From assembly GCA_030523645.1 (NCBI GenBank), contig JAUNIB010000001.1:186001-250000 (forward strand): a stretch of 64,000 nucleotides of DNA, in the 5' to 3' direction. The first letter of the stretch is position 1, and each line of letters starts with the position of its first letter. The notes under the pieces are model-generated. The model made no database searches, was not told the DNA's origin, and saw nothing but the letters and a program-made list of their open reading frames with translations. Position numbers and translations under genes: made by a program. Below are positions 56,409 through 64,000 of this stretch, one piece after another. This stretch comes from Selenomonadaceae bacterium (GTDB lineage Bacteria; Bacillota; Negativicutes; Selenomonadales; Selenomonadaceae).

Positions 56409-58316
56409 ATGGAAGAGAAAGAGCAAAAGAAGAGCTACATGGAGCCGGATAAGGAGTACAACGAAATAAACGGCTATGTTATTGGATGGGGATTTTTCTA
56501 TGCCTTGGTGTTTACTTTGTCTATGGAGTATCTGGCCCTGAAGGTGGGGCAGACGGTGGACGCCTGTATGCCGGTATCTATTCTGGCTATGAGTATGGGC
56601 ATACTGCTGAAGCGTCTCGACCCGTTCCCCGAGGCGGTGCATATCCAGGCGATAGCCAGCTCGGGAACTAATGTTATTGTAGGAGCAATATTTGTCCTGC
56701 CGGCATTTTTTATTCTCGGTCTGCCGGAGATGTCCTTTGCGGCTTTGGTAATTCCATTGATTTTGGGCAGTATCATGGGTGTCCTTGTGGCGTCTGTTTT
56801 CCGTCGTTATTTCTGTGTGGAGAAGGACGCGGAGTTTCCTTTCCCAAACGGACGGGCGGGAGCAAGTCTCCTGTCAACAAATGACAGTGCCGGAGGCAAG
56901 CTGATTGCCATCAGCGGCGGTGTCGGGCTCATCTATGACTATATATTGGACAGCCTTGGTCTGTGGAGCGAGACAGTCAGTACTCTGGCTTTTGGCTGGG
57001 GGCAGACACTCATGAACAAGGCCCGGCTGCATCTGTCTATCGGCCTTGATATAGCAATGCTGGGCATTGGCTACTTCACAGGCATCAGATATGCGGCGAT
57101 AATCGTGGCCGGTACATTTATGGCGGATCTGGCGCTGACGCCTCTCATCTATTATGTGGGAGGAGAGTATGAGCTGACGGTAAACGGTGAGCTGGTAAAG
57201 CTGGCATCCGTCTCTGCCGATGTGATTTATTCGCAGTTTACGAGACCGCTTGGTATAGGCATGATGGCTATGGCCGGCATTATCGGACTTCTTTCTATGG
57301 GCAAGGCGGTTGTGGTCATCGCCAAACAGACATTGAATAATCTCTCCGGCATTACAAAGGAGCAGGGGAAGGTTATCCGGTCGGAGCAGGATTTGCCGGC
57401 AGGTCCTGTATGTATCGGTATCGCAGCGTGCTGTCTGCTGTTCGGCGTCTACTATCAGATATTTCTCTCCGGCAGCCTGCTGGAAACGGCAATCGTGGTA
57501 CCGGCTGTCTGCATCGGCTCGATTCTCTTGTCGATTGTGGGCATCAGCTCTATTGCCTTCACGGGAAATGAACCGGTGTCCGGTATCACCCTTTTCCTGA
57601 TGCTGGTGATGGGAGCTATTCTGAATATGCTTGGGGTTGTCGGCAATCAGGGGACAGCGACGCTTCTGATTTTGGCCGCTTTTGGGGCATCGGTTATCTG
57701 TTTGGCCGGAAACTTTTCCTCCGAACTGAAAATCGCCTATCTTACCGGGGCGACGCCAAGACTTATGGAAAAGTGGCAGATTATAAGCGGTGTGGTGATA
57801 GCCGTCGTTTCCATCGGCGCTCTGTATCTCCTGAACAGTGTTTACGGCTTCGGGGGTCAGAGTCCCCTTCATGCGCCGCAGGCAAATGCCATGGCGGCGG
57901 TGGCGAATTCCATTCTCGGCAGCGGCGATGCTCCCTGGGCATTGTACATGGTTGGAGCGGTAGGAGCTGTCGTTGTCTGGATGCTGGGAGTACCGGCGCT
58001 GCCCTTTGCTCTCGGCGTTTATTTGCCTACGGAGATAAACCTGCCGATTTTAGTGGGTGGCCTCCTGTCCTACTTCGTAGGGAAGTCCGGGGATAGTCCG
58101 GAGGAGTGTGAGGAAAACCTGGGCCGCGGCACGACGATGGCTGCCGGTCTGGTGGCCGGCGGAGCTATCGGCGGGCTAATAAATGCCCTGCAGCAGATAG
58201 CCGGTATAAATTTCTTTATGACTGAGTGGAGTAAGACTCCAGAAGCAGGGGGCATCGGAATCCTATTGTACGGAATCGTAGTTTTCGGTGTATATAAGCT
58301 GGCTAAGCAGAAATAA
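56409..58316 (+). CDS. OPT-family oligopeptide/metal-chelate transporter
   Basis: 635 residues from ATG 56409 (AAGGGTG 7 nt upstream; GTG 56391 possible). About fourteen to sixteen membrane segments. GWGFFYALVFTLSMEYLALKVGQTVDACMPVSILAM, FPFPNGRAGASLL, LTGATPRLMEKWQIIS and ANAMAAVANSI are features of prokaryotic OPT proteins. Members import oligopeptides, glutathione or iron chelates by proton symport. Flanked by terminators, so monocistronic; downstream of cbiK it could fit metal uptake, but that is weak inference. Confidence 0.92.
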   Translation: MEEKEQKKSYMEPDKEYNEINGYVIGWGFFYALVFTLSMEYLALKVGQTVDACMPVSILAMSMGILLKRLDPFPEAVHIQAIASSGTNVIVGAIFVLPAFFILGLPEMSFAALVIPLILGSIMGVLVASVFRRYFCVEKDAEFPFPNGRAGASLLSTNDSAGGKLIAISGGVGLIYDYILDSLGLWSETVSTLAFGWGQTLMNKARLHLSIGLDIAMLGIGYFTGIRYAAIIVAGTFMADLALTPLIYYVGGEYELTVNGELVKLASVSADVIYSQFTRPLGIGMMAMAGIIGLLSMGKAVVVIAKQTLNNLSGITKEQGKVIRSEQDLPAGPVCIGIAACCLLFGVYYQIFLSGSLLETAIVVPAVCIGSILLSIVGISSIAFTGNEPVSGITLFLMLVMGAILNMLGVVGNQGTATLLILAAFGASVICLAGNFSSELKIAYLTGATPRLMEKWQIISGVVIAVVSIGALYLLNSVYGFGGQSPLHAPQANAMAAVANSILGSGDAPWALYMVGAVGAVVVWMLGVPALPFALGVYLPTEINLPILVGGLLSYFVGKSGDSPEECEENLGRGTTMAAGLVAGGAIGGLINALQQIAGINFFMTEWSKTPEAGGIGILLYGIVVFGVYKLAKQK

Positions 58317-58328
58317 AGAGCCGTGAAC

Positions 58329-58387
58329 AAGACATCAAAAAGGCTGTGAAAAATGATTGCTCATTTCTCACAGCCTTTTGATGTCTT
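58329..58387. terminator. bidirectional terminator between OPT and aminotransferase genes
   Basis: AAGACATCAAAAaGGCTGTGA and TCACAGCCTTTTGATGTCTT pair over about 20 bp with one bulged base; inner loop AATGA-ttgc-TCATT. Confidence 0.9.
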
Positions 58388-58405
58388 ATTTAGTTTTCAG
58401 TATAA

Positions 58406-59589
<1,184 letters not shown>

Positions 59590-59590
<1 letters not shown>

Positions 59591-60069
59591 CAGGGAGTCA
59601 CCACCAGTCTGCGGTCTTTTTCTTTATTGCCGAGGATGATATGGTCTTTCTTGTAGGTTTTCAGCATGAAGTGAGTGCGGGTACCGGTTACGCCGTCAAT
59701 AGTAGCAAGGCGGGTAGCGATGAAGTTCGATACATCCTTCAGGGAGCTGCCCTCGATGATAACAAGCAGGTCGAAGCTGCCGCTCATCAGGTAGACGGTG
59801 CGGACCTCCTCAAAGCGGTAGATGCGCTCGGCGATGGCGTCGAAGCCTACCTCGCGTTCCGGGGTGAGGTTTACTTCGATGATGGCGGTTACTCCGTCAT
59901 CACCGACCTTCTCCCGGTCGATGATAGTATTGTAGCCCAGAATGACCTGGTCCCTTTCCAGCTGGGCGATTTCTTTTTCTACCTCATATTCGCTGCGCTT
60001 CAGGATGGAAGCCAGCTCGCTTACCGGACGGCGTGCGTCCGTTTCAAGAAGTTCAAGTAGTTCTGTCAT
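59590..60069 (-). CDS. Lrp/AsnC-family regulator (AlaR-like)
   Basis: 159 residues from the ATG at 60069 with GGGAGG 8 nt upstream. The N-terminal helix-turn-helix is LLELLETDARRPVSELASILKRSEYEVEKEIAQLERDQVI; the C-terminal RAM ligand-binding domain has VTAIIEVNLTPE, IYRFEEVRTVYLMSGSFDLLVIIEG and IDGVTGTRTHFMLK. Lrp proteins sense amino acids and control their own operon. Cotranscribed with the aminotransferase and preceded by a T-box leader, so the operon has two layers of control. Confidence 0.93.
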
Positions 60070-60085
60070 GATTTTTCCTCCCAAA

Positions 60086-60300
60086 TAAAAAATCCCCGTC
60101 CGATAAAGGACGAGGTTAACCCGCGGTACCACCTTTGTTGGATGTCTCTCAAAAAGCGAGCATCCGCTCAACAGCCTCAGCGCGGCCAACGGTGAGATTT
60201 CTCCCACATGCTCCCGAGGGGCCCGCATTTTCGCGTTTAACGATTCGCACCAAACATCGTCTCTCTGAAAAAGTTGTAAAATGCTTCTTTCGGTCATTGC
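60086..60300 (-). promoter_or_regulatory. T-box leader of the Lrp-aminotransferase operon
   Basis: Minus strand: the invariant antiterminator T-box AAGGTGGTACCGCGG (60121-60135), whose bulge pairs with an uncharged tRNA CCA end, is followed by a terminator CCTCGTCC/GGACGGGG with six T (60086-60115). Upstream, AGAGAG followed by TTGGTGCGAA is the stem I distal motif. In my fold, GCATTTT/AAAATGC and CCGA/TCGG enclose a loop whose 3' side is GGGCCCC (60218-60224), allowing an alanine GCC specifier; this is tentative. Confidence 0.93.
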
Positions 60301-60325
60301 ATATCCGATGTATTTTGGATAAAAT
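60297..60325 (+). promoter_or_regulatory. promoter of yhcH-purL
   Basis: -35 TTGCAT (60297-60302), 17-bp spacer, -10 TAAAAT (60320-60325). It overlaps the divergent T-box promoter. Confidence 0.62.
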
Positions 60326-60352
60326 ATAACATAAGCAATGCCGTGAATGCAA
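60323..60352 (-). promoter_or_regulatory. promoter of the T-box operon
   Basis: Minus strand: -35 TTGCAT (60347-60352), 18-bp spacer, -10 TATATT (60323-60328). Both -10 elements share 60323-60325, so the two divergent promoters probably compete. Confidence 0.5.
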
Positions 60353-60388
60353 GAGGATTTTTTCTCAAAAAGTGAGGAGTGCTGTGTC

Positions 60389-60874
60389 ATGTATGTTACG
60401 ACCATAAAGACAATTAATGAGAATATGTTGCCGAAGACTCCGGCAATGGAGAAGATTGTCAAGTTCCTTGAGACCTTTGACTTCAAGAAGCTGGTAGAGG
60501 GTGAGGACTATCCCATCGATGGCGATAACATTTTTGCCCGCATTCAGTATTATGATTCCAAGCCGGCGGAGGAGTGCAAGGCTGAGAAGCACGAACGCTA
60601 TATGGATATAGTTTACATGGTGGAAGGCGTTGAGCAGATTGGCTGGTGCGCTTACTGCCCCAATATTAAAGTTACCGAGGAATACAACAAGGATAACGAT
60701 GTTACCTTCTACGAGGGACTGGTACCGGAGAGCTATGTAGTTGTGGAGGCTGGCACTATTGTCGTCATTTCTACCAACGATGTTCATCGGCCCTGCGTCC
60801 GGTACGGTAATACGCCGTCCAAGGTAATGAAGGTAGTAATCAAGGCCGATGCTAAATATTTGGTGGAAGGCTAA
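60389..60874 (+). CDS. YhcH/YjgK/YiaL-family protein
   Basis: 161 residues from the ATG with GAGGAG 9 nt upstream (an upstream in-frame start has no site). NIFARIQYYDSKPAEECKAEKHERYMDIVYMVEGVEQIGW and VISTNDVHRPCV hold the His/Glu cluster of this cupin-like DUF386 family (TabA/NanQ/EbgC). Some members are anomerases for N-acetylneuraminic acid; the link to sugars is family knowledge. It is 19 bp upstream of purL, an unusual partner. Confidence 0.9.
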   Translation: MYVTTIKTINENMLPKTPAMEKIVKFLETFDFKKLVEGEDYPIDGDNIFARIQYYDSKPAEECKAEKHERYMDIVYMVEGVEQIGWCAYCPNIKVTEEYNKDNDVTFYEGLVPESYVVVEAGTIVVISTNDVHRPCVRYGNTPSKVMKVVIKADAKYLVEG

Positions 60875-60893
60875 TAGGGAGGCAATCCAGGGA

Positions 60894-63800
60894 ATGTCAG
60901 TCAGAAGACTATTTGTAGAAAAGCGCCAGGGATTTTTTGATATCCCGGCCCAGCAGCTTTGTGCCGATCTTATCGAGACTTTCCGTATTCTCGATTTGAA
61001 GGCGGTACGCATTTTTCAGCGGTATGATGTTGAAGGGCTGTCCGATGATGAGTACGCAGCAGTAAAGAATGTAGTATTCGCTGAGGCTCCTGTAGATGTA
61101 GTCTATGAGGAAGAGCTGCCGGCCATCAGCAAAGGCCGGGTCTTTGCTGTGGAGTATCTGCCGGGTCAGTACGACCAGCGGGCAGACTCTGCCGCTCAGT
61201 GCATCCAGCTCATCACTCAGGGTGAGCGGCCGGAAATTCGTACGGCTCGTGTCTATGCACTGGTGGGTACGGTGGATGATGAAACCCTCGAAAAGGTAAA
61301 GGGCTACCTAATCAACAAGATTGAGAGCCGGGAGGCTGCCCTGAAGAAGCCGGAGACCCTGCTGATGGAGGCTGTGGAGCCGGCAGATGTAGAGGTGCTG
61401 GATGGCTTTACCTCCTTCACCGAGGAGCAGCTCCGCGATTTCGTGAGTGACCGTGGTCTGGCTATGAGTTACGAGGACCTGGCCTTCTGCCAGAAGTATT
61501 TCCGTGACGATGAGAAGCGTCAGCCGACTATCACCGAAATAAAGGTGCTTGATACATACTGGTCAGACCACTGCCGTCATACCACTTTCACTACCGCTAT
61601 CGACAAGGTGGAGGTAGAGGAGGGCTTTGCTTCCGGAGCCATCGCCCGGGCCTATGAGAAGTACCTCGAGGACCGCAAAAATGTATACGGAGACAAGCAG
61701 CGCGATGTGACCCTCATGGACATTGCCGTAATGGGCATGAAGGAGCTGAAGCGCGAGGGCCTGCTGGATGACCTTGATTCCTCTGATGAAATTAATGCCT
61801 GCAGTATTGTTGTGCCGGCTGAGATAAACGGCAATATTGAAGAGTGGCTCGTAATGTTCAAGAACGAGACCCACAACCATCCCACTGAGATTGAGCCTTT
61901 CGGCGGTGCCGCCACCTGCCTTGGCGGTGCTATCCGCGATCCGCTGTCCGGCCGTACCTATGTATATCAGGCTATGCGCGTTACCGGTGCGGCTGATCCC
62001 CGCACTGCCATAAAGGATACCCTGCCGGGCAAGCTGCCCCAGAAGAAGATTACTCAGGGCGCAGCCGCCGGCTACAGCTCTTACGGCAATCAGGTTGGTC
62101 TGGCTACCGGTCAGGTAGCGGAGGTCTATCATCCGGGCTTCGTGGCCAAGCGTCTTGAGATTGGCGCGGTAATCGCTGCAGCCCCCCGGTTTAATGTTGT
62201 TCGCGAGGCTCCAAAGGCAGGAGACATTGTCATCCTGGTAGGCGGCCGTACCGGCCGTGACGGTATCGGCGGTGCTACCGGCTCCTCCAAGGGGCATACC
62301 GAGGCATCCCTCACCGAGGCCGGTGCTGAGGTACAGAAGGGCAATCCGCCGACAGAGCGTAAGATTCAGCGCCTGTTCCGAAATCCGAAGGCCAGCCGTC
62401 TCATCAAGCGCTGCAATGATTTCGGCGCCGGCGGCGTGGCTGTTGCCATCGGCGAGCTGACAGATGGCCTGATGATAAATCTTGATACTGTTCCGAAAAA
62501 ATACGCCGGTCTCGACGGCACTGAGCTTGCTATTTCCGAGTCTCAGGAGCGTATGGCAGTCGTTGTTGCCGCTGACGACAAAGATGTGTTCATCGCTTTC
62601 GCCGATGAGGAGAATCTGGAAGCTACTGTTGTTGCGGTAGTCACAGAGACTCCCAGACTCGTGATGCGCTGGAGAGGAAAATATATCGTCAACCTGAGCC
62701 GCGCATTCCTCGATACCAACGGTGTTCGCCAGCATGTCAGCGTGCGGGTAAGTGCCGTTTCTGAGAGAGACCGCTATCTGAACAAGCTGCCGAAGGCTGT
62801 GGAGAATGAGTCTAAGGCTGATGAGGCATGGCTGAAGAATATGGCAGACCTTAATGTCTGCAGTCAGAAGGGTCTTGTAGAGCGGTTTGACTCCTCCATC
62901 GGTGCTGCTACTGTTACTATGCCCTTCGGCGGGAAGAAGCAGCTGTCTCCAGCAGAGGGCATGGTTGCCAAGCTGCCGGTGACCTACGGAGAAACCGGCA
63001 CTGCTACGGCTATGGCTTATGGCTTCAATCCCTATCTTATGAGCTGGAGTCCCTTCCACGGTGCAGTATATGCAATCGTAGAGGCTACGGCAAAGATGGT
63101 TGCTATGGGTGCTCCGGCCGATAAGCTCCGTCTTACCCTTCAGGAGTTCTTTGAGAGCATGGGCAAGGAGCCTTCCGTCTGGGGCAAGCCTTTCTCGGCA
63201 CTTCTCGGTGCTCTTTGGGCGCAGCATGAGCTGGGCATCCCTGCTATCGGCGGTAAGGACTCCATGTCCGGAACCTTTATGGATTTGAAAGTTCCGCCTT
63301 CTCTGGCTGCCTTTGCTGTCGGTGTCCTTCCGGCAGATCAGGCGGTGTCCTCCGAGTTCAAGTACGCCGGCAGCACCGTCTATATGTTTACGGCGCCGAA
63401 GGATTCCAACGATTTGCCGCTGTTTGGCCGCTTCCGCAAGGCCTACGCGAAGATAAACGAGCTGATGAGAGACCACAAGATTCTCTCGGCAGCCACCGTC
63501 AAGATGGGCGGTCTGGCAGCTACCGTTTCCAAGATGTGCCTTGGCAACGGCATCGGCTTCCGCTTCAATGAGTTCATGGGTGACAGTGACCTGTATCTGC
63601 CCAACTACGGCGCTGTAGTATTCGAGGCAGGTGCCGGAAGCAATCTGGCCAAGGAGTTGGTAGGCTTCGACTGCAAGGTTATCGGTGAGACTACTGTTGT
63701 TCCCAGTGTTGTAAACGGCAGCATGGCTGTCAGCCTGCAGGAAATTCAGGAGGCCTGGACAGCTCCGCTGGAGAATATATTCCCCACTCAGGCAAGGGCC

Positions 63801-64000
63801 AACGGTACAATCCGTCCCTCCGTACTCTATACATCCGGCAACCGTATTACCCGCTATGCTCCGATTGCAAAGCCGCGGGTCGTAATCCCGGTATTCCCCG
63901 GAACAAACTGCGAGTATGATACTGCCCGTGCCTTTGCTCGTGCCGGTGCTGATCCTCATACCGTGATTATTCGCAACCTTACTCCGGCTGCTATTGAAGA
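60894..64000 (+). CDS. purL: phosphoribosylformylglycinamidine synthase, single-chain (3' end outside window)
   Basis: About 1035 residues to the window edge, of an expected roughly 1250. It starts at ATG 60894 (AGGGAGG about 10 nt upstream). SVRRLFVEKRQGFFD is the typical N-terminus of the clostridial large form; TYWSDHCRHTTF, FKNETHNHPTEIEPFGGA (metal/ATP site), GGAVAI-like GGVAVAIGEL, and GGKDSMSGTF follow. The glutaminase domain begins near the end (RVVIPVFPGTNCEYDTA), its catalytic Cys-His-Glu lying beyond the window. It catalyses step four of purine synthesis, FGAR to FGAM with glutamine and ATP. Confidence 0.96.
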   Translation, partial: MSVRRLFVEKRQGFFDIPAQQLCADLIETFRILDLKAVRIFQRYDVEGLSDDEYAAVKNVVFAEAPVDVVYEEELPAISKGRVFAVEYLPGQYDQRADSAAQCIQLITQGERPEIRTARVYALVGTVDDETLEKVKGYLINKIESREAALKKPETLLMEAVEPADVEVLDGFTSFTEEQLRDFVSDRGLAMSYEDLAFCQKYFRDDEKRQPTITEIKVLDTYWSDHCRHTTFTTAIDKVEVEEGFASGAIARAYEKYLEDRKNVYGDKQRDVTLMDIAVMGMKELKREGLLDDLDSSDEINACSIVVPAEINGNIEEWLVMFKNETHNHPTEIEPFGGAATCLGGAIRDPLSGRTYVYQAMRVTGAADPRTAIKDTLPGKLPQKKITQGAAAGYSSYGNQVGLATGQVAEVYHPGFVAKRLEIGAVIAAAPRFNVVREAPKAGDIVILVGGRTGRDGIGGATGSSKGHTEASLTEAGAEVQKGNPPTERKIQRLFRNPKASRLIKRCNDFGAGGVAVAIGELTDGLMINLDTVPKKYAGLDGTELAISESQERMAVVVAADDKDVFIAFADEENLEATVVAVVTETPRLVMRWRGKYIVNLSRAFLDTNGVRQHVSVRVSAVSERDRYLNKLPKAVENESKADEAWLKNMADLNVCSQKGLVERFDSSIGAATVTMPFGGKKQLSPAEGMVAKLPVTYGETGTATAMAYGFNPYLMSWSPFHGAVYAIVEATAKMVAMGAPADKLRLTLQEFFESMGKEPSVWGKPFSALLGALWAQHELGIPAIGGKDSMSGTFMDLKVPPSLAAFAVGVLPADQAVSSEFKYAGSTVYMFTAPKDSNDLPLFGRFRKAYAKINELMRDHKILSAATVKMGGLAATVSKMCLGNGIGFRFNEFMGDSDLYLPNYGAVVFEAGAGSNLAKELVGFDCKVIGETTVVPSVVNGSMAVSLQEIQEAWTAPLENIFPTQARANGTIRPSVLYTSGNRITRYAPIAKPRVVIPVFPGTNCEYDTARAFARAGADPHTVIIRNLTPAAIE

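Noticed and set aside
60149-60352. 67-codon frame on the minus strand, and an N-terminal extension of the Lrp gene to 60486
   Set aside because: Both lie in the T-box leader; the Lrp gene has an ideal ribosome site at the ATG at 60069.
61563-63959. 798-codon open frame on the minus strand opposite purL
   Set aside because: Shadow of the purL reading frame, which shows all PurL motifs on the plus strand.

Overview
The window looks like chromosomal DNA of a diderm, anaerobic member of the Firmicutes, most likely class Negativicutes (Selenomonas/Anaerovibrio-type). This rests on a mix of features. Firmicute traits are a T-box leader, the rbgA-rnhB-YlqG/YlqH cluster, csaB, and strong AGGAGG ribosome binding sites with many TTG/GTG starts. 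Envelope traits of a cell with an outer membrane are a C-terminal beta-barrel autotransporter, an EptA-type phosphoethanolamine transferase and a chelatase with a signal peptide. The species is inferred, not proven. No rRNA, prophage, transposase or CRISPR array was seen; there is one tRNA.

Layout. 1-4400 (mostly minus strand): 3' part of an M20 amidohydrolase, a FIST-GGDEF protein, a glyoxalase-fold protein, tRNA-Ala(CGC) and an unknown helical protein. 4500-12160 (plus): a polar amino-acid ABC transporter, a two-component system, then bioY with an SsuABC/ThiXYZ-like ABC transporter. 12170-15860: an autotransporter adhesin whose passenger half differs in composition from its barrel, enclosed by a 109-bp inverted repeat (about 94% identical) and REP-like palindromes. 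15900-17950 (minus): two CobW-type GTPases, one fused to a DUF1980-like domain and one with a very His-rich insert, from a consensus promoter. 18095-26514: ogt, secA, prfB with programmed frameshift, DUF2993, DUF5693, csaB. 26584-31886: an HD protein, then def-fmt-DUF116-rsmB-rlmN. 32003-34332 (minus): a PatB/MalY-type lyase and an HD-GYP protein. 34601-45719: nitroreductase, rbgA-rnhB, a FliK-like/FlhB-C-like pair, a WecG/TagA glycosyltransferase, psd-pssA, a GT2 glycosyltransferase, queD-queE and an EptA-like enzyme. 45831-51885: a flippase, lipid kinase, mtnA, yebC, an MFS exporter and a tiny membrane protein. 52030-56023: a cobalamin riboswitch facing a structured non-coding stretch, then a small unknown protein, a stand-alone methylmalonyl-CoA-mutase small-subunit-like protein and an exported CbiK-type chelatase. 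56100-64000: a long imperfect palindrome, an OPT transporter, a T-box-led Lrp/aminotransferase operon (minus) and divergent yhcH-purL (plus, cut by the window end).

How the genes work together. Housekeeping modules (translation start and rRNA modification, secretion, phospholipid and surface polysaccharide synthesis, queuosine) form tight operons with 1-20 bp overlaps. The accessory material with most to examine is the inverted-repeat-bounded autotransporter cassette and the B12-themed block at 52-56 kb, where a riboswitch, an orphan B12-mutase-fold subunit and a periplasmic tetrapyrrole chelatase lie in a row with structured leaders. Amino-acid supply appears under RNA control through the T-box ahead of an AlaR/AlaT-like pair. 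Cyclic-di-GMP turnover is represented by one GGDEF and one HD-GYP protein.
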